NCBI GenBank assembly: GCA_013397935.1
Contig: VZRN01011461.1
Coordinates: 3,318,207-3,382,206 of the forward strand
Direction of reading: 5' to 3'
DNA: 64,000 bases
Source: Dasyornis broadbenti
Taxonomy: Eukaryota; Chordata; Aves; Passeriformes; Dasyornithidae
Shown here: in pieces, positions 26,620 through 37,039 of the stretch
Layout: each line of letters opens with the position of its first letter
Position numbering within the stretch: position 1 is the stretch's first letter
Translations under genes and position numbers: made by a program
The notes under the pieces: model-generated
Told to the model about the DNA's origin: nothing
Database searches by the model: none
Seen by the model: only the letters and a program-made list of their open reading frames with translations

Positions 26620-27453
26620 TTTCCTCAAAATTACTGTCAGAAAGCCCATGTAGGCATCAAAGCAGTACTACGATGAACCCTAAGTCCTGCTTTATTATTT
26701 AGTACAAGTTCATTAACACCTTTTGTAGTAGTGATTTCTACATATGTGAAGAGGCTTTTCATTTTTAATCTCTGCACCACTGCTGCTCAGTCCATTCTGT
26801 GGTGCTGGGGCACAGCAGCTGCTACTCTATTGATTTTACCTTCATATCTTTATTTTGTCTCATTGATCGAAAAGCCATCATAACAAGTTTATGCTTAATT
26901 GAAGCAAATATCTAGGCTGTAAATGGAGGTATAAGCAGACTGCTCAGCATGTTAACATCCTAGCAAGCCACGAACACTCCTATTTCTTTCTCAGGGAGTG
27001 CTGTAAGCATATTCATCAGTGATAAAAGAATTAAAGCTTATATGGAAATAACAATTAATACTTCTCAATTTTCTGACAATCTCTTGACTCTTCTGTCTCG
27101 AGTTTCAAAGCAATTTACTGATACAGACAATTAATTCTCAGTACCCTGCAAGGTCAGAAGTATCTTTGTTTTCCAGGGGGTAAAAGCAATGCATTCAGCA
27201 ACATGCAGTCATGTTCAGACTGACCCAGAGTCCAGACTGCAGACTCAGAGAGCTGACAGTAATTAACTTCCAGCTACGGTTCAGGATTTGCATACTGTCC
27301 ACAATTTTGGGTATCAGAATTATACGTAAGCTATACGTCTTAATTTATGCACCAAAAATCAGAAATGACTGAGGAAAACAATCTAACTAATTACAGATAC
27401 ACACACAGCCAAGGGACAATTTTTTAATCATAAAACTCTGAGCATTTTCGTAC

Positions 27454-27545
27454 CTCCAACTCCATTAAGTGTTATTTCATTAGCATTCTCACTCTGGTAC
27501 TTCAGAGCAAGTATAACTGCCGATGCACAATAATTAAGATTCTCC
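27454..27545 (-). other. Candidate 92-nt coding exon (unconfirmed)
   Basis: On the minus strand a T-rich acceptor ending TGTATTTTCTAG precedes this segment, and a donor GAG then GTACGA follows it. One frame is open through all 92 nt (one leading base, 30 codons, one trailing base), while the other two frames hit stops early. The peptide begins ENLNYCASAVILALKYQ and has a balanced, protein-like composition with helix-forming character. I could not match it to a family. An open stretch of 30 codons is common by chance, so this is a weak call. Confidence 0.18.
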
Positions 27546-28506
27546 CTAGAAAATACAATTGTGTGACTAGAAGCAGATGCAAAATTGGAACTAGAAACTA
27601 GGAAAAAAAATTAGCTTCATCTTTTCATCATTTGTAGTTTTTCCAACACACACCTAAGGGTGCAACTTTTTGGAGTTTAAGCATCCAAAAGAACAGAGGC
27701 AGCTATAGTTTTTGATGACCCCACTAAGTTTAGAAATAATACTAAGAAAACAGCAGAGCTCAGATGACTGACTCAAAAACAGCAAACCATGATTCCCTAC
27801 CCTACAGCCAGAAACAGATGACGCCATTCAAGAATACAACTGTTTTTCACAGAGGACAGGAAAACTGACTGACTTCAGTCTGCAGTGATGCTGTCTGTCG
27901 TTGTCACCACTAAATGTTGGACGCCCCACTGACATTACAGCCGGGTCCTGAGTGTGGATTTCAAGAGGAATGAAAAGGTTAATAAGACTTCTGTAAAGAA
28001 GATATCTCTCAGTGTCATGCAACTTACAGTGTCACGGACCTTTTAAGTAAATATCTATTTAATTAGTCAACATATTTTAAGCTATAACTTCCTTTAAAAC
28101 CTGACTTTCCTAATGCCCTTAACAAAATCCTGTGGCTGCTTCATGAAGGGTCAGCACAGATAGAAGCCAAGGTTCAGGTCAGACCAACAAGGAGTGAGAA
28201 AACTAAAATTACTGCAAAGACCTATAGTTTCAAAGTACATCATCTACAGCTTTTGAGTTAATATTCCACATGACTAAGTAAGAATACTCTTTTCCTAATA
28301 AAGCTTATTTGATCCCTAGCAAGAAAAATACCCTAATCAAGGTAGGGGAAGAGCATCTTGAAGGTCCAGGTTTTTAGAATGAGTTTCACTGTTGCTCACC
28401 AAAAAAATAGAATGTGTCAATGCCAGAAGACACCAGGTATAAAGTAATTCAGCAGACATAGAATAGTGATGCCTGTCTTCATGAAGTATCTAGAGCATTT
28501 AGGAAA

Positions 28507-28537
28507 TGTGGCTTAAATTTAAGGAATTTAAGCCACA
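28507..28537. repeat. Perfect 13-bp inverted repeat with 5-nt loop
   Basis: TGTGGCTTAAATT at 28507-28519 is followed by the loop TAAGG and then its exact reverse complement AATTTAAGCCACA at 28525-28537. The stem is perfect. There is no T run after it and no gene next to it, so nothing suggests a terminator. It may be a chance palindrome or the remnant of a small foldback element. Confidence 0.85.
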
Positions 28538-31500
28538 AAATATTATGTATCTAACCAAATATGAGAACCAATAACTGATCTAGTTAATACCTGCTTCCAG
28601 TCTCACAAATAATACTTAACAAGTACAGGTTGAAAAGAAGTGTCCCACTAAAAGTGGAAGTGTAAATTATCAAAAAACATCTATGTACACTCGTATAGCC
28701 TGGAACTGAGCCCTAAGTCACCGGACTATGAAGCAATTTATTATGTAAGTAAAATACCAAGAGCTACTTCTATATTTGTGTACAGATGCAAAGAACACGC
28801 CTGCAGTTACCCACTCTTTGCTCTTCACTTGAGAGCAGAGGGAAGTCAGGCCTATCAATGCTGCCATCTACAGAGCACTGCTCCAGAGCAAAAGGACTTG
28901 CACTTTTTGTAAGATTAAGACCTTGAGATTTTGCATAATAAACTGCTTGGAAACCAAACATACTCCACCTCAGTTCCTATTTACAGCAGTTCCAAACAGA
29001 ATTATAGTGTATGGGAGGGGGCATGGGGAATAGCCAAGGGATAACAATGATTTCAGAGACAGGCACATCTGCTCACAGTGCAGCGGCTAATGTCACCTGC
29101 AGTACTAATGCACCATTCCCTTCAGCAGTTTACAGGGCATATAAAAGTCAAGAAAGAACAGTGAAAGATTTGCACATAAAAAGCTAAAATAAAACTTCAA
29201 AAGCCTTCTATGTATTTAGAATTATTTTCACCTTTATTTTGTTTCCTCACAAAAGTAAATAAAGATATTATTAAAATAAATAATTCATTGTGATAAATGT
29301 ATCCCATCTAAAAATTTAACATTTTGTATTTCATCTACCACTATAACTGTTTGATGTCATCATTATCAACTTTAGAAGGTATAAGGAAATCCCTACATGG
29401 AAAAACCTAAGTCAAGAGTATGACAAAAAATAATATATAAATACAAATGAAAGTAGATAAAATTATCTCTACAGCAACATTTTGTCTTGCTCTACGACAG
29501 AGGCAATAACTTATATAATTTGAAAGCATGTTTTGAATTACATTGCTACAAAATCAGGCAGCTTCCTGTGATATAGATAAATGTCACTCTTGAAAGTACA
29601 GTTATGGGGAAAACTTTGCTTTGTCGTGTCTTCAGTCAGCTCTTCTGTAAACAGCAGGTTTCACAGTGTAAGACAATGTTTCAGCCCCAAATACACTAAA
29701 TCCCAATCCGTGTGTTCTCTTCTGTAATCACAAAATGCACTCCATTTAGGAAATGAAGTCTTAATTGTTCATGCATTTTCAGTGCTAAACCCTTAACTAA
29801 ATACACAGTGCCAGGCTAGCTCCACAGCCCCAGAAATGTTGTTTGTTCTGGCAGAGAGAGCTGGCTCTGCTCCAATATCTTGCCAGTCTATTATAGCAAT
29901 GGTAACTGAATGCAGAAAGGGCTCATTTCCTTCTGTCTGAAATTCCTGATAATGTGTATTTGGCTATTCAAGCTGCACACGTTGCCAGAGCAGGTTGCAA
30001 ACCAGGAAAGAAAATGAAGCTTTTCCAGTAACGCATTTCTGAATGCTGCTGGGAGGGCACAACCACAAGCGCTTGGTGCTGCCAGAGCTGTTTCCACAGC
30101 TCCTGCACCCCCAGCAGCACTCCTGGCTCTGTCCTCTCCACCAGCAGCTACACGTGCCCGGGGGATCACTCCAAAATAAAGCGCCCTGCCTTTTCCAGGT
30201 CTTCATCCTGCTCCCAGACCTTCCCAGAACAACCACCTCTGCACTTCCACCACGAGGGATTCTCATATTCAAGGCATAATGTGGTCATCAGGATGATTGC
30301 TCACAAGATCATGCAGGATCTGCCAAAAATTTCATCTGAGTTCTGGGCACCACGCCCACTCCTCACCAATACTGTATTTTTTTAATAGCAGCAAGTTCAT
30401 ATTCTCCTGCTGACTGGCATCGTAAGCAGACAATGATCTGATAGCTAATAGTGAGCATCACTTGCAAACGTACCTACAGGTTTGACTGCCTACACAGCAA
30501 TGCCCCTGATTTTCCACGTTTATCCATTCCAAGAGGGAAGTCAGCAGGGTGCTGCAGGCAGCACATCTACCTCAAGGGCTAAAAGAGTTCATGGAAATGT
30601 TGGCAGAGCACCTACAACACACAATATAAGGGAACCCAGCAGGCAGGCAGTGGTTTTACAGGCACACTCTTGCCCTCTCAGTGGCCAGCATTTCCAGAAA
30701 ACAACATTCAAAAGCAGAGCCTGACAACAAAGAGTGACATTAACAGCCATATAGTTTGAAAGCTCATCCTCTGTAATTCACAAATTTCAGCCACTGGACA
30801 GCAATATTCCAGTCAGTTTTGTACAGCAATGAGACCCTGATGTAGGTCAGGGACCTGAGGTACTCACACACACCAAAATATAATGCTGCTGTCACACATG
30901 CAGAGCCACTGGACATTGATATCTTCCCACTGTTTCTGGCAAAAATAAAACTTAAAATGTCTGTCAGGTGAATTTTTCTACCATTTGGCTGCAGCACCAC
31001 ATACCTGGGTCTGTGTAAAAGGTGCTTCTGCAGAGCATAGTGCCAGTTAATAAACACCAGCCCAGCTGGTGTGCAGGAGTGACTCTCTGCTTTACTGCAA
31101 CTCTGAACAGATTTTAATAATTTGCCCATATTTTACAGAAAACTTGAAGGAAGAAATACAAGATAAAGTACCTTTCAATCTCCATTTCTAGCCCATGTCC
31201 CTCCATTCCTGCTGTACTATGATGGAAGGATGTGACAGCACAAGCCACAGTGGAGCACAGAAAATGTTCTCCCTTGAGCACGCACCAGGCACCATCATGT
31301 GGGAAACATGTCAGCAAGCTCAAACGAGCAAACATGCACTTGCTGTAATTTTATCTATGAAGTTTTGTACAAATCATAGTTTGGGGAGAAGCTGCTTCTA
31401 TTCTAGCTTCATATGAATTTCAAATACTCAGTTTTCTTTTTAAGACGACAGTTATCTACAAGCCAAAGATTTAGGCAGCCTATCTTAAACCTGAAAATAC

Positions 31501-32537
31501 AAAATCTGTTGAAAGCAGAATTGGCTAGGCCAGCTCTGAAATTACCAGCACAGAGGATACGCTTTAATTAGAAGGTTTTTCATCAGCAAGTTCTTGAAGA
31601 CAGCAAGTACCTGTCTAAAAAACTTTGTAAGAAGAAAATCTGCCAAAACTTTTCATCAGACATTACATGGAACAAAGGGGCAGGTGTTTGAAAAAGGTAT
31701 GGTTGGTAATTCTTTAACCAAACATTACACATACAACAGACACTGCTGGAGGAAATCTCTCTGTAAAAACTGATCCCACCTTTGTTGTTGGCCTTCACTC
31801 AACTTTTCCTTGTGTTTTTACTTACTTGCTTCCCTACACAAATGTTAAAAATGAGAATGTCTAATGAAAGCCATTGGGGAACTGTTTTCTGTAATCAGCT
31901 CAATGAGAAGCAATTTCTCCCTTTTTTTATCTCCTCTACTATAATGGAACAACAAAACGAGAACTCTAACTGTACAAACCATTGTAGGAGTGAGTTAGCC
32001 ATTCTTACACCCATTTATTGAATTTTACAGCAGAGGATGCCCTTTGGCAGTTCATCCCCTCGGAGCAAACACTGACTCCTCCACACAAGCACATATGAAA
32101 CCTTTCCTAACCTTTAAAAGGCTTAGAGCACAGGAATTTAAATAGTTACCAACAGCATTATAACACAAAGGGAAACCATTTTGCTCCATCTGTGTATCAG
32201 AATGTAACTATGAAGGAAACTGCAAAAGCAGATCTTTTTGCTGGAAGTCTGGAACAAAACCACCAAACAGTTACAGATATCTATGTCTGACTGAATGCTA
32301 CTTCTGATCCACTTCCCAAGCATTAGTTGTATCTTCAGTTAATTTTTAGGTGCACTAGTCAATGCATGATACAGGAATAGAAGACATTATAAAATTCAAT
32401 TAAAATTAAACCTTTCCAAAATCCCAAACCTATAAGAAATATAGAGAATATCAAACAGCCCACAACATCTCAAGCAGGTAGTGAAAATCTGTATCTAACT
32501 CTTTTTGAAAATAAATTTAAATGCTCATTTTTTTCAG

Positions 32538-32651
32538 GAAACTAAGTATCAGCACCAATTAATGAACGAATTCTCTGACATTGCTGAACTACCATCTGCC
32601 TGCAGAGATAAAGTCTGCACAGAAATGGCTAATGCACCAATGCACAATGAG
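32538..32651 (+). other. Candidate 114-nt phase-0 coding exon (unconfirmed)
   Basis: The acceptor is CTCATTTTTTTCAG (ending 32537) and the donor is GAG then GTGAGCATC (starting 32652); both are close to consensus. The 114 nt between them are exactly 38 codons, open in the frame that starts at the acceptor. The peptide starts ETKYQHQLMNEFSDIAEL and is mostly polar with two cysteines. I recognise no domain. Both boundaries and the frame agree, which makes it one of the better exon-like blocks in the window, but there is no independent support such as a homologous protein or a partner exon in the required phase. Confidence 0.2.
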
Positions 32652-34929
32652 GTGAGCATCCAGCATCACGAGGCGCTCCATTCCCTCAGCACGCGTGGGA
32701 TGCCAGGTGCAGAGCAGCCTCTGGAGCTCCCTGGGTAACATCAAGACTGTTTTAGTGGGAAGCTGGCTACTTACTGCCTTCTGAGGCTGACTGCTGGATT
32801 CAGTGTGACATCCAGCGTAAAACTCCTATAATTGCTCAGTCGTAACCAACTATCTGCAACAACATCCCTGCATGACGATGGACTTTCACTTCTGATACTC
32901 ACTGAAGCTTCTCAGTTCTGCTCCGGACTGTGGGATCACTGCCCACCACTTCAGTAAGGCCAAATCCTTCCCACTCTTTTGCAAGCTCCCCCAAAGGTCC
33001 CACAACATTGGCACACAAGCAGGGACTCTCTGTAGGATCACTGCCCACACGAAAATTGCAGTGAGCAAACAGCCTTTGCATCCCCAAGATCTATCAAACA
33101 CTTGCTTCATACTGATCCCACCAGCACTCACTGAACCACTCCTTCTCCAAGTCACTGTCACATTCACATTGCCCACTTCCCCAAAGAATACAAAAATACA
33201 CTTACTAGAATCCAGCCAAGTTTCAACAGATCATTTCCCTGGTAGATGATATCAATGCCTTTATTTAAATAGATGCAGTATAAATAGGCTTCCTAATGAG
33301 AAAATAGTTTGAGGGGGTTTATGTGATACACTAACAAAAAAAAATGATTACTTGATCTAGTCTTCAACTCCTTAAATGTTAGTACCAATTAATTTTAAGA
33401 AATAAAGGAAATATCAAATCAAATGTGACATCTTCTATAAACAACCATTTAATTTTTTACTGTATAAAGGGATCCCTGTAAAATGTTAGAGCTAAAAAGC
33501 TCAGACTAGTGACCAGTCCTTCCCTGCTTTCATTTGCCAGAGCAGTGAAACTCAATAATCTTAATTGCACATACTTGCATCGTTGTGCTATAATAAAAAT
33601 GCATTTGATTTCAAGCAGAATATATATGCTTTGGCAAATTCTGCAACAAATCACAGTTTGCATCTAGAGTAATTTTTAAGTATTTTTGCATGAAGCTGCA
33701 CCTACAGAAGACTTAGAGACTTTGGGACATGCCTTGCCTCTGCCTCTCGGGTGTCTTTACTTCCACAAGGTTGCACTTCACTGCACGGTTCACTGAGCAA
33801 AGGCTTCTGAAGTTGTCCCTTGGGTGTTCCCTCATCTCAGACCATGCTTGTCTAATAATTTTTTTTTTTTCTGAGATAAGCATGTTTTCTATCTTTCTGT
33901 CATAAGGAGAAAGAAAAGCCTCCCCCCTTTAAAAAAAGAAAAAGAAAACTAAAAAAAGCAAAGAAAAACATTACACACAACTTTCAAGGTTACTAGAACT
34001 GCTATATAATTAATAGCTATGGGTATTCTTCCCAACAATGGCTTACTGAATAAAAAATCAGTCACTTTAAGTGTTGACTTTTAAGAAACGTTCAACATTT
34101 CACCATTGTGTGAACTCTTGGAAAATAAAATATTTAATAACTTTCTTTACATAACGTTTATACACCACACATTTGTGTAGCATATGTAGTTTCTGTAATC
34201 ATTCTTCTGCATTTTTATCTGTGCTGTTTGAGCAGATCTTTAATGTATTTCAGACAATGTGAGAATTTAATACGAACAGGCAGAAAAACAAGCTTTGAAA
34301 TGAGAGACAGTCATCTCCCATTTCAGCAAGAAGAGATAATACCCACTGCCTTTTCTACAGTAGCTTTTCAATGTGGAGAGCATATTATATTCTAGAATTT
34401 CTCAGACAAACTTGTACATGTGTTATACAGGTTACCCACCTGGACAGGAAATCGAACACATCAGAACATGACTGTTTTAGTGTATAGGAACAGGTCATCT
34501 ACACAATTCAGTGGCTATACCAAGGATTTCCAGATGGCCTGGGCAAACATCCCAGAGGCTCCAATTCCAGCAAGATTTATGTATTAAAAAAAATACATTG
34601 AAAATCCTATGTACAGTAGCCCTAATTATGAATATTTTTAGCAGGCAGAAATTTTTCTAATAATAAACATTTAATCAGTAAGTTATTTCTGTTTCTAACT
34701 TACAAGTTTGTTTCACAAGTGTGAAGCGGATTTTTGGGGAGCAGCTCTATAAATTCTTATTAATATTTTAATATTACTGTTCTATATTAATTATTCCTAT
34801 GTATTTTGATTTTTGGCAATGGTACTTTTGTTTTATATCAGAGTTATACCTCCAGTTGCAAGCTAATAATCCATAAATCTGTCTAGGATTTGCAGTTTTA
34901 TAAGCAATTTTCAAAGCCAACAGAAGAGT

Positions 34930-34960
34930 GCTCCCTGATAGAAGCAGCTCCCTGATAGAA
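34930..34960. repeat. 14-bp direct repeat, period 17
   Basis: GCTCCCTGATAGAA occurs at 34930-34943 and again at 34947-34960, separated by GCA. The copies are identical. This is a local duplication in non-coding sequence. Confidence 0.9.
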
Positions 34961-35055
34961 CCTGGCTCAAAAGTGTACAGAAGTCCATGACCCACCAAAC
35001 TGATCTGTGAGAAGAGGACATGAAATGAAGCAGACTTCTCTCAGAATCCTTTCAG

Positions 35056-35123
35056 CCTTTTTGACTCAAAACTATTACCGAAAACCAGATGCAGAAAGCT
35101 GTGAGCTGCTGCAGAAGCTGGGA
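35056..35123 (+). other. Candidate 68-nt coding exon, first of three in compatible phase (unconfirmed)
   Basis: A pyrimidine-rich acceptor ending AGAATCCTTTCAG (35055) and a donor GGGA then GTAAGTTGG (35124) bound this segment. One frame is open: two leading bases, then 22 codons starting FLTQNYYRKPDAE, ending exactly on a codon boundary. An upstream in-frame ATG at 35025 would allow it to be read as part of a first exon. Its end phase (0) fits the start phase of the candidate at 36120. The product is not recognised. Confidence 0.15.
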
Positions 35124-35437
35124 GTAAGTTGGACTCTACCAGTGTGGTGATAACACAACAGCTAGACAGCTTCCTCATGTCCACAGGAAGGAAACTCCAG
35201 TCAGCAGAGCTCTGCGTTTGGAGTCACTGAACACTTTGCCCTCTTCGCTCCCTGACTTCCTTCATCTCATCCCCTTCATTTTGCCCTACACACACAAACT
35301 GATGCATCCATAGAAAGGACTCTCTCATCTCTGTCAGGTGACAAAACTGAGCAAAACCTTGATGTTATCCTGAAGACTTGATCTCAGAGACCTGGAGTCT
35401 CAAAACACAGTCAATTATGTTTATAATAGCAACTTTC

Positions 35438-35456
35438 TTTTTTTTTTTTTTTTTTT
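35438..35456. repeat. T homopolymer (19 nt)
   Basis: An uninterrupted T run of 19. It is not next to any recognisable retroposed sequence, so it is listed as simple repeat only. Confidence 0.9.
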
Positions 35457-36119
35457 GAAGTAGGAAAACATAGAGTTATGACTGTTCACTACATTTGCAG
35501 CTTATCAAACACAGCATGATTAGTTTTTGATCTTCTAGCAGAGATCACAGCAGCAAATTTGCATTAAATAACCCAACAGCATCATTCCACTGGTGGTTTG
35601 CCATTCCGTTACTCTGAACAGGAAAGCTTTGCTGCAGTCCTACATGGAAACCTACATTTCAGAACAGAAATTCTTACCAAGAGGACAGCAACAATAGAAG
35701 TGACCAGCTACTTAAAGAATTCTTTATTTAATCAAGTGTTTTAGTTATATTTTGCCACAGATAGATTCTGACCAGACTACAAATGTATTTTTAAAAAATT
35801 TTTTTTCAATGGCTGATATGCATGTAACAAAGTCAGAGGACTTGGCGCAATAGGTGGTGACATTAAAAACTAACCCCTGTTGTTATTAGGTTCCTTTTTT
35901 AAAAAACAAAAAATTCCATCTGCTCAGCACAATGCATACAGCTTAACTCCTGATAGTAAGAAGTAAAATAATAATTATGGTGGCTTTGGACCAAGAATCT
36001 CTTGATAATTACTTCTAGTGGATTCTATGCACAGCTCTCTGTGCATTTCTCCTTTATTTGGATAAGACAAGTGCACTGCAGCTGCTGAATAGTTTGATCC
36101 TACTATTATTTTGGTACAG

Positions 36120-36345
36120 AGGACCTTAAAACAGACCAAAGCAACCGTGAACAGAATTCAAAATGACAGAGACCTGCTGAGGTCACTAAGGTTTACATTG
36201 AAGAAGCATCTGCCTGTGGTCAAGTACGCTGATGAAAAGGTTGTGTGCTCCCCCTCACAACTATTCATGGTGACAGCAGAGGCACAATTCTCATTCAAGG
36301 TCAGGGAACAATCCACAGGCAAACAAAGCTGCACTGACATCCAGG
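36120..36345 (+). other. Candidate 226-nt coding exon, second of three in compatible phase (unconfirmed)
   Basis: The acceptor TACTATTATTTTGGTACAG (ending 36119) and the donor CCAGG then GTGAGTGG (starting 36346) are both strong. One frame is open for 75 codons plus one base. The peptide begins RTLKQTKATVNRIQNDRD and later reads LFMVTAEAQFSFKV, with balanced composition. It begins in phase 0, matching the end of 35056-35123, and ends with one extra base, matching the start of 36917-37039. A CR1 fragment lies 100 bp downstream, but this block does not resemble the CR1 reverse transcriptase. I do not recognise the product. Confidence 0.2.
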
Positions 36346-36445
36346 GTGAGTGGCCATGCCTGGGCAGAGGAGCGAGTTCTTAGCAGATCAGTCAGACATT
36401 CACCAGATGGTTTCATAGAACACAGACAACCAAAAGCGCCCAGAA

Positions 36446-36685
36446 AAGAGGGTCTGGGGGTGCTGGTTGGCAGCAGATTCCACATGAGTCAGTGTCCTGG
36501 CAGCCAGGAGGGCAAACCACGCCCTGGGGGTAAAACACAGGATAAGCAGACTGGAAAAGAGGCAATTCTGCCGCTGCCTTCAGCAGAGGAGGGATCTCAT
36601 CTGCAGCACTGGGGGCAGTTCTGGGCCCTACCACTGAAGAAGGAGATAAAGATCCTTGAGTGTGCCCAGATGAGGGCAATAAATC
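36446..36685 (+). mobile_element. CR1 LINE fragment, C-terminal reverse-transcriptase region
   Basis: CR1 is the main non-LTR retrotransposon of birds. Reading on the plus strand gives GLGVLVGSRFHMSQ from 36451, matching the conserved CR1 stretch LGVLV-S-L-MSQ, and then, after a damaged middle part, QFWALPLKKEIKILE and CAQMRA, matching the QFWAP-K-I--LE-VQRRA block that follows in intact elements. The nucleotide text (GGGTGCTGGTTGGCAGCAGA, TTCTGGGCCCTACCACTGAA) also fits. The copy lacks both ends, is diverged and is internally shortened, so it is an old, inactive fragment. Its boundaries are approximate. Confidence 0.88.
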
Positions 36686-36916
36686 TGATTTGGTTATTGA
36701 TAAATGGTACTCGGCATTCTAGATGCTGTGAAGGTGTGTTCGGGGTAGTTCATTGCTCTCCTGCTATCCATCATTCAATCATTCCTGGGATTAATTTACT
36801 TAACTCCACTCCAACATGGTTCTTATTTTAACATTTAAAAAACTTTTATCTAACAACTGCATTCTGGTGTATCAGCTTTATTCCAGTGTACATACCTCAC
36901 TTCTCTTTTAATTCAG

Positions 36917-37039
36917 CTCCCTCAGAGACCAACGTTGTAGGAGAAAAAAAAAAAAGATGGTTTGGAAAGATGTTGTTCATACTTTTTGTGACAAGGAACC
37001 ATGTGTGGCTTGTATATGTGATGCAACCAGTTCAGCAAC
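36917..37039 (+). other. Candidate 123-nt exon, third of three in compatible phase (unconfirmed)
   Basis: A very strong acceptor, CTCACTTCTCTTTTAATTCAG (ending 36916), precedes the block, and the donor CAAC then GTAAGTCTT follows at 37040. The open frame needs one base from the previous exon, which the candidate at 36120-36345 supplies. It contains a 12-nt A run coding for lysines, then WFGKMLFILFVTRNHVW. The A run makes the frame fragile and argues against real coding sequence. It could be a non-coding exon. Confidence 0.13.

Larger units (their letters stand above)
26620..36119. other. Unique non-coding sequence, no gene recognised
   Basis: The stretch is AT-rich with no named gene, RNA or mobile element. 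It contains candidate exons at 27454-27545 (minus), 32538-32651 (plus) and 35056-35123 (plus), a hairpin at 28507-28537, a 14-bp direct repeat at 34930-34960 and a T run at 35438-35456, all listed separately. The minus-strand 121-codon frame at 30764-31129 is long for this composition, but I do not recognise it. Around 32930-33050 the 14-mer GGATCACTGCCCAC occurs twice about 100 bp apart, in a GC-richer patch of unknown origin. Confidence 0.6.

Noticed and set aside
28507..28537. Hairpin as a bacterial-type terminator
   Set aside because: The DNA is vertebrate-like, the stem is AT-rich, and no T run or gene end follows.
30764..31129. 121-codon minus-strand open frame
   Set aside because: Considered as a decayed retroelement or exon, but I could not match any family and found no clear splice sites at its edges.
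36346..36831. 161-codon plus-strand open frame as a host gene
   Set aside because: Its centre is the CR1 reverse-transcriptase fragment (GLGVLVGSRF and QFWALPLKK), so it is mobile-element debris.
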